Below, piece after piece: positions 8,312-17,178 of a stretch of 37,022 nucleotides of DNA. Position numbers and translations under genes: made by a program. This DNA is from Desulfobacterales bacterium (lineage in GTDB: Bacteria; Desulfobacterota; Desulfobacteria; Desulfobacterales; SURF-7). The notes below the pieces were generated by a model. That model had not been told where the DNA came from. It saw only the letters and a program-made list of their open reading frames with translations, and did no database searches. Numbering within the stretch: position 1 is the first letter of the stretch; each line of letters starts with the position of its first letter. The stretch lies in the NCBI GenBank assembly GCA_028277765.1, contig JANQFQ010000141.1, positions 1-37,022 on the forward strand, read 5' to 3'.

Positions 8312-9430
8312 ATGAAGATACTTTTTTTAATACGTGCCCTTAACCAGGGTGGCGCTCAGCGCCAACTAATTACAACTGCATCTGCGCTGCAGAAGAGAGG
8401 ATATAATACATCAGTATGCGTTTTTTATGCGGGTGGAAGTCTTGATGATGAATTGCGAAAAACTGGTGTGCCATTACATTCCTTGGAAAAGAAAAATCGC
8501 CGGGATATCATCCGGTTCTTTATTTCGTTACTGGGGTATGTAAAAAAAGAGAGACCGGACATTATTCATTCTTATCTTGATGTGGGGAATATACTTTCTG
8601 CTCTTATAAAGATCTTTATGCCTAAAATCCGTATCATATGGGGGATACGGTCATCTAATATGGATATGAAGCAGTATGACTGGCTTTGGCGGACAGCAGG
8701 ATTTGTTGAAAAACATCTTGCAGGACTTGCGGACCTGATTATCGTTAATTCAAAGGCCGGCCTTGACTATTCAGCTGATCATGGTCTGCCGCGTAAAAAA
8801 ATGATAGTGATATCTAATGGTATTGATACGGAACGTTTCATCCCAGCGCCTGAAGCAGGGGAAAAAATACGGTCCGAATGGAATGTTCAAACAGATGATA
8901 TATTGGTCGGACTTGTGGCACGTATGGATCCAAAGAAAGACCATATGACCTTTTTGTCGGCTGCTGGCCAGGTAGTGAGACAATGCCCAGGGGTAAAATT
9001 TGTTTGCGTGGGTAGAGGGGAAAAAGCCGAACAGGAGAGATTAGAAAAAGCTTGTTCAGACAAGGGACTTGAAGGGAAGGTGATATGGGCAGGTCTCAGA
9101 AGTGATATGCCAGCGGTTTATAATGCCTTTGATATTTTATGCCTGTCATCGGGATTTGGTGAGGGCTTTCCGAATGTGATCGGAGAAGCCATGTCATGCG
9201 GTGTCCCGTGTGTTGCGACTGATGTCGGTGATTCAGCCATGATCATCGGTAGGGCAGGCATTGTTGTCCCTCCTTCTAATCATAAAAAACTCGCAGCCGG
9301 AATTGTGGAAATGGTTTCAAGGCTTAAAAAAAATAATGATATTGTTGATCATGCCCGGACACGAATACTTGATTTGTTTACTATTGACAGGATGATCATC
9401 AAGACAGAGGAGGCCATATCAGGATTATAA
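8312..9430 (+). CDS. GT4-family glycosyltransferase
   Basis: This 372-residue GT-B enzyme has the N-terminal donor-side loop MKILFLIRALNQGGAQRQL (1-19) and VISNGIDTERF (about 166-176) in the linker region. The C-terminal nucleotide-sugar site is GEGFPNVIGEAMSCGVPCVATD, with the paired glutamates of the EX7E motif. It is most likely cytoplasmic or membrane-peripheral, adding one sugar to a growing lipid-linked chain with retention of configuration. The next gene is a paralogue with the same EGFPNVIGEAM block, and its apparent start overlaps the end of this gene. Donor and acceptor cannot be predicted. Confidence 0.92.
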   Translation: MKILFLIRALNQGGAQRQLITTASALQKRGYNTSVCVFYAGGSLDDELRKTGVPLHSLEKKNRRDIIRFFISLLGYVKKERPDIIHSYLDVGNILSALIKIFMPKIRIIWGIRSSNMDMKQYDWLWRTAGFVEKHLAGLADLIIVNSKAGLDYSADHGLPRKKMIVISNGIDTERFIPAPEAGEKIRSEWNVQTDDILVGLVARMDPKKDHMTFLSAAGQVVRQCPGVKFVCVGRGEKAEQERLEKACSDKGLEGKVIWAGLRSDMPAVYNAFDILCLSSGFGEGFPNVIGEAMSCGVPCVATDVGDSAMIIGRAGIVVPPSNHKKLAAGIVEMVSRLKKNNDIVDHARTRILDLFTIDRMIIKTEEAISGL

Positions 9431-10563
9431 AAATACTTCACATTATCTCCGGGCTTTCAATAGGCGGCGCAGAGATGATGCTTTACAAATTGCTGAAGGC
9501 ATCAGACCGATACCGGTTTGAGCATACGGTTCTTTCTCTACTCGACAAGGGCGAACTTGGTGGAAACATTGAAAACCTGGGTGTAAAGCTTTATTGTATG
9601 AAATTAGGAAGAAACCGGGTTCCCGGCCTGTCAGCTTTAGTCTCGTTATTTAAATATGTCCGTAGAGGCAGGCCAGATTTGGTTCAGGGATGGATGTATC
9701 ATGGCAATCTCGCGGCTCTTGTCGCCAATATGGTCACCGCTCCACGTGTAAAAACAGTATGGAATGTCCGTCATACACCGTATGATTTAAAAGATGAAAA
9801 CCGGCTTACGGCAAAACTGATCAAAGTTTCTTCTTTTGTATCATCACGTCCAGCCGGTATTATTTATAATTCAGTTGTCAGCAGAGACCGCCACAGAGAG
9901 CTTGGATATTCCAGTGCCCGCGATATCGTTCTGCCGAATGGTTTTGACTGCGAACAGTTCAGGCCGGATAAAAATGCCAGGAAAAAAATTTTGGAAACGC
10001 TAAAACTTAATGATAATACCATTCTGATCGGGCATATTAGCCGTTTTCATCCAATGAAAGACCACGCGTGTTTTATTAAAGCTGTCAGTATGGTGATGGA
10101 AAAACAGGATACCATTCATGCTTTGATGGCGGGGAAAGATATTGTTCAAGAAAATAATGAACTAACATCATTTATTCCCGGAAATTTGATTAATGAACGT
10201 GTTCATCTGCTTGGGGACCGGGATGATATTCATTTAATAGTCCCTGCACTTGATATGGTTGTCTCTTCATCTGCATGGGGAGAAGGATTTCCGAATGTCA
10301 TAGGAGAAGCAATGGCATGCGGTGTGCCATGTGTTGTAACCGATATCGGTGATTCTGCTATAATTGTCGGTCAAAATGGAATTGTGGTTAAACCCAAAAA
10401 ACCTGAGAAACTGGCTGAGGGTATTGAAACCCTGTTAAAAGCCGGGCAACAAAAACGTAGTGAACTTGGTTCAAAAGCCCGTGAACGAATAGTGGAAAAC
10501 TATTCTCTGCCGTTTGTGGTAAAAAAATATGAAGAACTTTATCAAGGGATTGTGAATGGCTGA
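9424..10563 (+). CDS. GT4-family glycosyltransferase with apparent non-ATG start
   Basis: A GT-B glycosyltransferase, about 379 residues. The first ATG in frame (9475) would remove the conserved N-terminal strand and glycine loop. The frame upstream of it reads IKILHIISGLSIGGAEMM, exactly the expected GT4 beginning. No ATG, GTG or TTG is available there. The best start is ATT 9424, preceded by GAGGAGG (9407-9413) at a 10-nt spacing and overlapping the upstream stop by 7 nt; ATA 9427 is an alternative. The rest shows NVRHTPYDLK, VLPNGFDCEQF and GEGFPNVIGEAMACGVPCVVTD with the EX7E glutamates. The last bases overlap the next gene by 8 nt. It is a paralogue of the preceding gene. The family is certain, the start codon less so. 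Confidence 0.88.
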   Translation: MIKILHIISGLSIGGAEMMLYKLLKASDRYRFEHTVLSLLDKGELGGNIENLGVKLYCMKLGRNRVPGLSALVSLFKYVRRGRPDLVQGWMYHGNLAALVANMVTAPRVKTVWNVRHTPYDLKDENRLTAKLIKVSSFVSSRPAGIIYNSVVSRDRHRELGYSSARDIVLPNGFDCEQFRPDKNARKKILETLKLNDNTILIGHISRFHPMKDHACFIKAVSMVMEKQDTIHALMAGKDIVQENNELTSFIPGNLINERVHLLGDRDDIHLIVPALDMVVSSSAWGEGFPNVIGEAMACGVPCVVTDIGDSAIIVGQNGIVVKPKKPEKLAEGIETLLKAGQQKRSELGSKARERIVENYSLPFVVKKYEELYQGIVNG

Positions 10564-11800
10564 TTCTAGACCGAAAATACTTCTAGAAAATGCTGGCTTT
10601 ATGCTATTGCTGCTGTTTTATCTTTGTTCAGCCATATCAAAGTCGGGAACCAATATTTGCGGAGGTCTTGTACTGCTTGCGTCCTTTGTTTATATCGTTT
10701 TCTACCAAAGGGATATTTTCCGGAATAACGGTTTTCTACTCATTTTAATTGTGCCGTATATTATTGGATTTTTTCTGACTTTTTTTTCCATGCACAGTGA
10801 AAAAGCAGTCTTCTGTTTTTTAAACCAGTATAAATTCACACTTATGTTTATCCCCCTGACCGTTTTTATAATGGACAGGTCAAAACTGAATTGGGCATAT
10901 ACAGGCCTGGTTGTGTCAGTATTGGTTACTGTGATCTTTGGATTGCTGATATATGCGGTTGAAGCCAGACATGGACTTAAGCACGCTTTTGTCATCGGAC
11001 GGCTGGCTGATTTACTGATCGTTGTCATGTCATTAAATATCATTCTACTGTTTAAACAGGAACTCAGCAGTAAACCAAAAACGTTCCTGTTTAAAGCTTT
11101 AAATGCTTTTTTATTCATTATTTTTCTTGTCTGCATGGTGCTAACAAAAGTAAGAGGTGCCTGGGTTGGTCTTGCCGCTGCAATTGTTGTGTTTGCTTTT
11201 TTTTACAAACGTTCCCTATTAATTCTTTTTTTGGCAGGTATTCTGTTTGTTTTTGCCGTACCAGCCAACAATACGTATAAAAAGGAGTTTAAATCAATTT
11301 TTGATTTTACGTATACTAAGAAAAACACAGAGGGAAAGAAGCGGACCACCGCAACTTTTTCCAGACTGCATATGTGGAAAACTGGATATGACTTTGCCAA
11401 AGAGCACTTGCTGTTCGGGACTGGAACAGAACACGCAGGAGAAGCGTTTAAAGAATATTTTTACTCCAAACCGGAAACTTACCAGGAACAGTATTGTCTT
11501 GCCTTGAGAAACCCGGGCAATTTTCACAATAGTTATTTGCAGATATTCGTGGAATCAGGTTTGATTTTTTTTATTCTGTATATCGGGAGCCTCCTCTGGA
11601 TTATTATATGGATTATCCGCCATGCATGGAAAAAAGAGAACAGGGACAACATCTATCTGATTACACCGATAATCGCTTCCGTGGGATTTTTAATCCCCCA
11701 GTTATTTCACGGTGAATTGTATTCATATAGTGTTAATGCTTATTATCTAACACTTTTTGGCGCGTGCTTTACTATAAAATCACTAGATGCTGGATACTAG
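10556..11800 (+). CDS. O-antigen ligase / polymerase-like membrane protein (Wzy_C/WaaL type)
   Basis: A 414-residue polytopic protein with roughly ten to twelve hydrophobic segments. Between them lies a hydrophilic periplasmic loop (about 230-325) containing ATFSRLHMWKTGYDFAKEHLLFGTG and, after it, HNSYLQIFVESGLIFFILY. The TxR-R...W....GxG and H-N-x-Y/F motifs are typical of the O-antigen ligase/polymerase superfamily, which joins the finished glycan to lipid A-core or polymerises repeat units in the periplasm. Sequence alone does not separate ligase from polymerase. ATG 10556 overlaps the preceding GT4 gene by 8 nt and has AAGGGA upstream. The last residues (LDAGY) and the stop are encoded inside a 7-bp tandem repeat, suggesting the C-terminus was formed by repeat insertion or expansion. 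Confidence 0.85.
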   Translation: MADSRPKILLENAGFMLLLLFYLCSAISKSGTNICGGLVLLASFVYIVFYQRDIFRNNGFLLILIVPYIIGFFLTFFSMHSEKAVFCFLNQYKFTLMFIPLTVFIMDRSKLNWAYTGLVVSVLVTVIFGLLIYAVEARHGLKHAFVIGRLADLLIVVMSLNIILLFKQELSSKPKTFLFKALNAFLFIIFLVCMVLTKVRGAWVGLAAAIVVFAFFYKRSLLILFLAGILFVFAVPANNTYKKEFKSIFDFTYTKKNTEGKKRTTATFSRLHMWKTGYDFAKEHLLFGTGTEHAGEAFKEYFYSKPETYQEQYCLALRNPGNFHNSYLQIFVESGLIFFILYIGSLLWIIIWIIRHAWKKENRDNIYLITPIIASVGFLIPQLFHGELYSYSVNAYYLTLFGACFTIKSLDAGY

Positions 11801-11838
11801 ATGCAGGATGCTGGATACTGGATGCTAGATGCTGGATG
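11783..11838. repeat. Heptamer tandem repeat, eight copies of about CTRGATR
   Basis: Positions 11783-11838 read as eight consecutive 7-mers: CTAGATG, CTGGATA, CTAGATG, CAGGATG, CTGGATA, CTGGATG, CTAGATG, CTGGATG. The stop codon of the ligase-like gene (11798-11800) is in the third unit. A further GATGCTGGATA-like remnant (ATGCTGGATAG) occurs near 11881-11891 before the regulator gene, so the array may once have been longer. Confidence 0.9.
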
Positions 11839-11955
11839 TTAGTCGTAGCAAAGCGAAGATCCCGGTTTTTTCTAACGGAAATGCTGGATAGAAAGAAGGA
11901 CTGAGTGAAAAGGAAGAATGCTAGAATAAACATCTATTAAAATGGGTAACTGGAA

Positions 11956-12537
11956 ATGGATAGAAAAGAGCTAAGAATTTTACAGATACTTGAAGAGATT
12001 GACAGGGATCAGATTCCCAGTCAGCGGCATATGGCCAAAAAACTGAATATTTCACTGGGACTTGTCAATTCTTTTGTTAAACGGCTCGCTACAAAAGGAT
12101 ATTTTAAAATTACCAATATACCTAGAAACAGGGTGAAATACATTATTACACCCAAGGGGGCGGCAGAGAAAACCAGACTTACTTATGAATATATTCAGAC
12201 ATCATACCGGTTTTACCAGGATGCTCGGCGTAAGTTGAGGAAACTGTTTCAAAACTTGATGCTCCAGGGAACAAGACGGATAGTGTTTGTTGGCGCAGGG
12301 GATTTTACTGAAATCGCTTATATCTCTCTACAGGATACCACAATTGAATTGGTGGAGATTGTTGATAAAGCAAAAGCAGGACAAAAATTTTTAAATCGGA
12401 TTATTTGCGATCCTGATAGGCTTGGTGCGTTATCTTTTGATAAGATCTTTATCACTGATCTTGAATCCAGGGAGAAGATTTATGAGCAGATTTTAGAGCA
12501 AGGATTATCGAAAGATATGATCGTTTCTCTTGAATAG
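11956..12537 (+). CDS. Winged-helix regulator with Rossmann-like C-terminal domain
   Basis: 193 residues in two parts. Residues 5-75 form a MarR/EPS-associated type winged helix: LRILQILEEIDRD, the recognition-helix region SQRHMAKKLNISLGLVNSFVKRL (residues 18-40), then the wing ending YIITPKGAAEK. Residues ~108-193 form a compact Rossmann-like unit starting RRIVFVGAGDFTEIAY with a G-x-G-x-x motif and ending LSKDMIVSLE. Such two-domain proteins occur beside polysaccharide genes. The position directly before a CapD-type dehydratase, whose own central domain starts IVGAGDCGEKIY, suggests the C-terminal domain binds a nucleotide or sugar nucleotide and controls the operon. That regulatory role is inferred. 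Confidence 0.75.
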   Translation: MDRKELRILQILEEIDRDQIPSQRHMAKKLNISLGLVNSFVKRLATKGYFKITNIPRNRVKYIITPKGAAEKTRLTYEYIQTSYRFYQDARRKLRKLFQNLMLQGTRRIVFVGAGDFTEIAYISLQDTTIELVEIVDKAKAGQKFLNRIICDPDRLGALSFDKIFITDLESREKIYEQILEQGLSKDMIVSLE

Positions 12538-12564
12538 AAAAGAGTTCAGCTGTATATATTTTTT

Positions 12565-12609
12565 ATTGGTTTGATTTGTTTGATTGGTTTCATTGGTTTT
12601 ATTGGTTTG
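12565..12609. repeat. Nonamer tandem repeat, five copies of about ATTGGTTTG
   Basis: Positions 12565-12609 consist of five 9-bp units (ATTGGTTTG, ATTTGTTTG, ATTGGTTTC, ATTGGTTTT, ATTGGTTTG). They occupy the 119-nt gap between the regulator and the dehydratase gene. It is strongly strand-biased (G/T on plus, A/C on minus). It could be a simple slippage repeat or affect expression of the dehydratase. I see no clear promoter or terminator in the rest of this gap. Confidence 0.85.
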
Positions 12610-12656
12610 GTTGTATGGAAGAACGTATAGGCGTATAGAAATGGTATTTTAATAAA

Positions 12657-14564
12657 ATGAAAATACGAAAAATATATAAAAATTTATTGCTTGTTGTCTT
12701 AATAGATCTATGTCTTTTGAGCCTGTCAATTTATGGCGCTTACCTGCTCCGATTTGATTTTTTCATCCCTCAGAAATATTCACATCTGTTAAATCAGCTA
12801 CTCCCTTTTGTACTATTCAGTAAAATAATCATTTTTTATTATTTTGATTTATATAGCGGTATGTGGCGCTATACTAGCATTGCGGACCTTTTTAATGTGA
12901 TAAAAGCTGCTGTCGTGAGCACACTGCTTATTGTCATTGTCATCTTATTTTTAAAAGGTTTCAGGGGGGTACCCCGTTCTGTGTTCATTATTGATTGGGG
13001 TTTTACAATATTTTTAATCTCTGGTTTCCGCCTTGGTATCCGTCTGTTTTTTGAACGGAGTTATATCGAAAAAGGTGAGGTTAAAAATGGATGGACGTTA
13101 TTCAGCATATTTAAGAAAAATACCGTGAAACGAAAAAGATTGCTGATTGTGGGAGCAGGTGACTGCGGTGAAAAGATTTACCGTGAAATCAGGGACAACG
13201 CATCCCTCGGCTACAGGGTAGTCGGTTTTCTTGATGATGACCTGGATAAAAAAGGGATGAAACTTCACGGTGTCCCTGTATTAAGCCATGTGGGAGGGAT
13301 TAGTGTCGCGGCAAAGAGAGTCAATGCGGATGAAGCCCTGATTGCCATACCTTCAGCAACCGCGCATCAGATGAGGGAAATTATTTCTTATTGCAAAGAA
13401 TGCGGTCTTAAGTTTAGGACGGTACCAGGAATGGGAGAGCTGATTAACGGAAAGGTGTCTGTCAATGCAATCAGAGATGTGGCGTATCGAGATCTCCTTG
13501 GTCGTGAAGTGATAAATTTGGATACAGAAAAAATAGGCGCTTACCTTAAAGGGCAGACAGTACTTGTTACAGGCGCTGGCGGATCGATCGGTTCAGAGCT
13601 TTGTCGGCAGATGTGCCGATTTATGCCTAAAACAATTGTTCTTTATGACAGGGCTGAGAGTCCCCTTTATGAAATTGAGCTTGAACTGAAAAAGAATTTT
13701 AAAGGAATAAAGGTTGTTCCCGTACTTGCTGATATTCAGGACAGAAACCAGATTGAAAAAACATTTGAAAGTTATCAGCCACAGACGGTTTTTCATGCTG
13801 CCGCATATAAACATGTACCGATGCTGGAACTTCAGCCCTGGCTCGCTGTTAAAAATAATATACAGGGCACAATGAACATGATTGAAGCGTCCTGCCGTAA
13901 TAATATTGGCCGGTTTGTGTTTGTTTCAACGGACAAGGCGGTCCGTCCCACAAACGTGATGGGCGCTACGAAAAGAGTTTCTGAAATGCTGGTACAGGGG
14001 CATGGCAGTTGCAATGCAGGAACCCGGTTCATGATTGTCCGTTTTGGTAATGTTGTTGGAAGCGTTGGAAGCGTTGTGCCGTTATTTAAAAAACAGATTG
14101 AAAAGGGAGGACCGGTTACAGTGACCCACCCTGATGTGACGCGTTATTTTATGACCATACCAGAAGCCTGTCAGTTGATACTTCAGGCAGGTACCTTGGG
14201 AAATGGTGATGGTAATGATGTTGACATCTTTATCTTTGATATGGGTACACCAATAAAAATTGTTGATATGGCGCGTGACTTGATCAGGTTTTCGGGGTTT
14301 GAACCAGATGTGGATATTAAGATTGAATTTGTCGGATTAAGGCCTGGTGAAAAACTTTATGAAGAACTGATAACCGGGGATGAAGGGATCGTTCCCACTA
14401 CCCATGAAAAGATCATGGTGTTAAGAGGAAAAGGTCCTGATCTTGATTCTTTAAAAGCAAATATTCATCAGCTTCTTGTGTTCGCAGAAGATCAGGATAC
14501 AGATAAGATTAAGGGAAAGCTCATGGAAGTTGTTGCCGAGTATAAACCGGCTAACATTAATTGA
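12657..14564 (+). CDS. CapD/WbpM-type membrane sugar-nucleotide dehydratase/epimerase
   Basis: 635 residues, the usual length for this family. The N-terminus has about four TM helices (about 10-30, 47-65, 82-100, 108-125). A first nucleotide-binding unit starts LLIVGAGDCGEKIY (162-175), and a C-terminal SDR domain starts VLVTGAGGSIGSELC (302-316). The SDR domain shows VFVSTDKAVRPTNVMGATKR (421-440), the STDK and MxxxK form typical of UDP-GlcNAc 4,6-dehydratases such as WbpM, PglF and FlaA1-like enzymes where the tyrosine is replaced by methionine. Expected role: UDP-GlcNAc to UDP-4-keto-6-deoxy-GlcNAc, the entry step to rare aminosugars such as QuiNAc or bacillosamine. No aminotransferase follows in the window, so the final sugar is unknown. 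Confidence 0.93.
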   Translation: MKIRKIYKNLLLVVLIDLCLLSLSIYGAYLLRFDFFIPQKYSHLLNQLLPFVLFSKIIIFYYFDLYSGMWRYTSIADLFNVIKAAVVSTLLIVIVILFLKGFRGVPRSVFIIDWGFTIFLISGFRLGIRLFFERSYIEKGEVKNGWTLFSIFKKNTVKRKRLLIVGAGDCGEKIYREIRDNASLGYRVVGFLDDDLDKKGMKLHGVPVLSHVGGISVAAKRVNADEALIAIPSATAHQMREIISYCKECGLKFRTVPGMGELINGKVSVNAIRDVAYRDLLGREVINLDTEKIGAYLKGQTVLVTGAGGSIGSELCRQMCRFMPKTIVLYDRAESPLYEIELELKKNFKGIKVVPVLADIQDRNQIEKTFESYQPQTVFHAAAYKHVPMLELQPWLAVKNNIQGTMNMIEASCRNNIGRFVFVSTDKAVRPTNVMGATKRVSEMLVQGHGSCNAGTRFMIVRFGNVVGSVGSVVPLFKKQIEKGGPVTVTHPDVTRYFMTIPEACQLILQAGTLGNGDGNDVDIFIFDMGTPIKIVDMARDLIRFSGFEPDVDIKIEFVGLRPGEKLYEELITGDEGIVPTTHEKIMVLRGKGPDLDSLKANIHQLLVFAEDQDTDKIKGKLMEVVAEYKPANIN

Positions 14565-14609
14565 GCTAATCATGCTTGAATGTATCACTAATAAATCAGG
14601 TAAGATACG

Positions 14610-15683
14610 ATGATAGAAAAGAAACTTTTGGTAACAGGCGGCGCAGGATTTATCGGATCTAATTTTATCCGGCACGCTTTGTTGAGTAAAGACAACTGGG
14701 AAATTGTAAACCTGGACGCGATTACTTATGCCGGCAATCCTGGAAATTTTGATGACCTCCCGGATGGTTTAAAAAAAAGATATCGGCTTATTCATGGTAA
14801 CATCAAGGATAAAAGTCTTTTAAAAAGACTATTCGATAAAGAGAAATTTGATGTTGTGGTTCATTTTGCAGCTGAATCCCATGTGGACCGTTCAATTGTT
14901 GGTCCGTCAACATTTGTTGAAACCAATGTATTTGGTACGTTTACGCTACTTGAAGCTGCGTTAAAGTCCTGGGAGCAAAACAGTAGGCCAGATAATTTCA
15001 AGTTCCTTCATATCTCCACGGATGAAGTGTATGGAAGTCTTGGTAGTGAGGGATATTTTACTGAAGACACACCCTATGATCCTTCCAGTCCTTATTCAGC
15101 TTCAAAAGCAGCATCTGATCATTTTGCAAATGCTTTTTGCCGAACTTATGGATTACCTGTTGTAATTACCAATTGTTCAAATAATTACGGACCTTACCAG
15201 TTTCCTGAAAAACTGATTCCATTAATAATTTTAAACATTATGAATGAAAAAGAGCTGCCAGTATACGGTGACGGAAAGAATATACGTGACTGGCTTTTTG
15301 TTATTGATCACTGCGAAGCGCTGTTTCGCGTCATTGATCGGGGGATTCCTGGCGAACAATATAATATCGGAGGAGATGCTGAATATCAGAACATTGATAT
15401 CGTTAACCTATTATGCGATATTATGGATAAGAAGCTCGGCCGTTCCGGGAACAGCAGAAGCCGGCGGCTTATAAAATTTGTCACAGACCGTCCCGGACAT
15501 GACAGGCGATATGCGATTGACGCCTCAAAAATCAAACAGGAGCTTGGATGGGAACCGCAGTATGATTTCAACGATGCTATCAAAGATACTATTGACTGGT
15601 ATATGGGACACCTGGAATGGGTAAATTCTGTACAAAGCGGTGAATATCGTAAATGGATTGAAGTTAATTACAATAACAGATAA
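14610..15683 (+). CDS. rfbB: dTDP-glucose 4,6-dehydratase
   Basis: An extended SDR enzyme of 357 residues. Visible signatures are the NAD-binding VTGGAGFIGSNFIRH (8-22), the FAAESHVDRSI substrate loop (86-96), the catalytic ISTDEVYG (135-142, with T-D-E) and YSASKAASDH (162-171, Tyr162/Lys166). Further on are NNYGPYQFPEKLIP and a DRPGHDRRYA motif near the C-terminus. It converts dTDP-glucose to dTDP-4-keto-6-deoxyglucose in the cytoplasm. It is followed by rfbA after 12 nt and rfbC, so dTDP-4-keto-6-deoxyglucose, the substrate of RfbC, can be made from glucose-1-phosphate here. Confidence 0.97.
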   Translation: MIEKKLLVTGGAGFIGSNFIRHALLSKDNWEIVNLDAITYAGNPGNFDDLPDGLKKRYRLIHGNIKDKSLLKRLFDKEKFDVVVHFAAESHVDRSIVGPSTFVETNVFGTFTLLEAALKSWEQNSRPDNFKFLHISTDEVYGSLGSEGYFTEDTPYDPSSPYSASKAASDHFANAFCRTYGLPVVITNCSNNYGPYQFPEKLIPLIILNIMNEKELPVYGDGKNIRDWLFVIDHCEALFRVIDRGIPGEQYNIGGDAEYQNIDIVNLLCDIMDKKLGRSGNSRSRRLIKFVTDRPGHDRRYAIDASKIKQELGWEPQYDFNDAIKDTIDWYMGHLEWVNSVQSGEYRKWIEVNYNNR

Positions 15684-15695
15684 AGGAATTATTAA

Positions 15696-16577
15696 ATGAA
15701 AGGAATTATTCTTGCTGGAGGTTCAGGCACAAGACTCTATCCCATTACCCAGGTGGTGAGCAAACAGCTTCTTCCTGTACATGACAAGCCGATGATATAT
15801 TATCCGCTGTCAGTGCTTATGCTGGCGGGTATTCGTGACATATTAATTGTTTCTACTCCAGAAGATCTGCCTCTTTATGCAGAACTACTGAAAGATGGAA
15901 CCCAATGGGGGCTTTCTTTCACGTATGCTGAGCAGCCGCGTCCTGAAGGGCTGGCACAGGCATTTATCATTGGTAAAGATTTTGTTAGTGATGACAATGT
16001 CTGCCTGATACTGGGCGATAATATTTTCTATGGACATGGTTTGTCAAAGCAGGTGGCTGATGCTGCCCAACTAAAGGAAGGGGCTACTATTTTTGGATAT
16101 TGGGTAAAAGACCCTGAACGATACGGGGTTGTAAAGTTTGACAAGAAAGGGATGCCTGTTAAAATTGAAGAGAAACCGAAAGAACCAGAATCTAACTGGG
16201 CGGTCACTGGTCTGTATTTTTATGATAATCATGTTCTTGATATTGCTGCCGAACTGAAACCTTCAAAGCGCGGAGAATTGGAGATTACCGATGTAAATCG
16301 GACGTATCTTAAAGAAGGGACTCTGAGGCTCGAAAAGCTCGGAAGAGGAATCGCCTGGCTCGACACGGGAACCCATGAGAGCCTTATGCAGGCCGCGAAT
16401 TTTATTGAAGCGATTGAACAGAGGCAGGGTCTCAAAGTGGCATGTATAGAAGAGATTGCATATTTAAACGGATATATAAATGCCGAGCAGATCGAAGAAC
16501 TGGCTCAGCCCCTTTTAAAAAACGAGTATGGACAGTATCTGATGGATATGCTCAAATACGGATGGAAAACCTTATGA
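15696..16577 (+). CDS. rfbA: Glucose-1-phosphate thymidylyltransferase
   Basis: 293 residues, standard for RmlA. The activated-sugar nucleotidyltransferase signature [20 protein letters not shown] (8-27) is followed by [18 protein letters not shown] and the [10 protein letters not shown] region near the C-terminus. It makes dTDP-glucose from dTTP and glucose-1-phosphate, the first step of the dTDP-sugar pathway. The start has AAAGGAATT upstream of ATG 15696. The stop overlaps the rfbC start as ATGA, so the two are translationally coupled. Confidence 0.97.
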   Translation: MKGIILAGGSGTRLYPITQVVSKQLLPVHDKPMIYYPLSVLMLAGIRDILIVSTPEDLPLYAELLKDGTQWGLSFTYAEQPRPEGLAQAFIIGKDFVSDDNVCLILGDNIFYGHGLSKQVADAAQLKEGATIFGYWVKDPERYGVVKFDKKGMPVKIEEKPKEPESNWAVTGLYFYDNHVLDIAAELKPSKRGELEITDVNRTYLKEGTLRLEKLGRGIAWLDTGTHESLMQAANFIEAIEQRQGLKVACIEEIAYLNGYINAEQIEELAQPLLKNEYGQYLMDMLKYGWKTL

Positions 16578-17131
16578 AGATACAGGAAACATCTATTGCT
16601 GGTGTGTTGATCATCGAAACAGATGTTTTTGGAGACAACCGCGGCTCTTTTATGGAATCATATCATATGGCGCGATATAAAAAGAAAGGTATATTGGCTG
16701 ATTTTGTTCAGGATAATATTTCCCGTTCAGTAAAGGGAACACTCCGCGGGCTACATTACCAGGTTCCGCATCAGCAGGCGAAACTGGTTTACGTGGTTAA
16801 AGGTGAAATATTTGATGTGGCATTGGATATCCGATCTGGATCACCAACATTCGGGAAATGGACAGGTGTAACCTTGTCTGAAGATAATCATCGTCAGCTA
16901 TTCATCCCGGAAGGGTTTGCCCACGGGTTTTGTGTACTCAGCGAATCTGCTGTTTTTGAATATAAATGCAGTGATTTTTACAGCCCTGAAAGTGAAGGGG
17001 GGATATTATGGTCAGACCCTGACCTTGCAATAGACTGGCCAATAAAAGCCCCCTTGTTGTCTGAGAAAGACTCGGTCAATCCTTGCTTAAGGAATGTGCC
17101 GAAAGATCGGCTACCACAATTTACTGCCTAA
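16574..17131 (+). CDS. rfbC: dTDP-4-dehydrorhamnose 3,5-epimerase
   Basis: 185 residues from ATG 16574, the family's usual length; longer in-frame extensions to 16442 or 16562 overlap rfbA and add non-homologous sequence. Cupin-fold RmlC signatures are [12 protein letters not shown] (19-30), [13 protein letters not shown] (53-65, catalytic His61), [11 protein letters not shown] (77-87), [13 protein letters not shown] (110-122) and [18 protein letters not shown] (127-144, catalytic Tyr130). It epimerises C3 and C5 of dTDP-4-keto-6-deoxyglucose. The usual partner rfbD (the 4-reductase) is not in this window, so L-rhamnose synthesis needs a gene elsewhere, or the sugar is diverted. Confidence 0.95.
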   Translation: MKIQETSIAGVLIIETDVFGDNRGSFMESYHMARYKKKGILADFVQDNISRSVKGTLRGLHYQVPHQQAKLVYVVKGEIFDVALDIRSGSPTFGKWTGVTLSEDNHRQLFIPEGFAHGFCVLSESAVFEYKCSDFYSPESEGGILWSDPDLAIDWPIKAPLLSEKDSVNPCLRNVPKDRLPQFTA

Positions 17132-17178
17132 AGAATTATTTGAAAAAAGACATTACCGAGTAAAAGATCAGATGGCGG

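Noticed and set aside
9475-10563. GT4 gene starting at the first ATG
   Set aside because: This would cut off the conserved N-terminal KILHIISGLSIGG segment, which is open and family-like in the same frame upstream.
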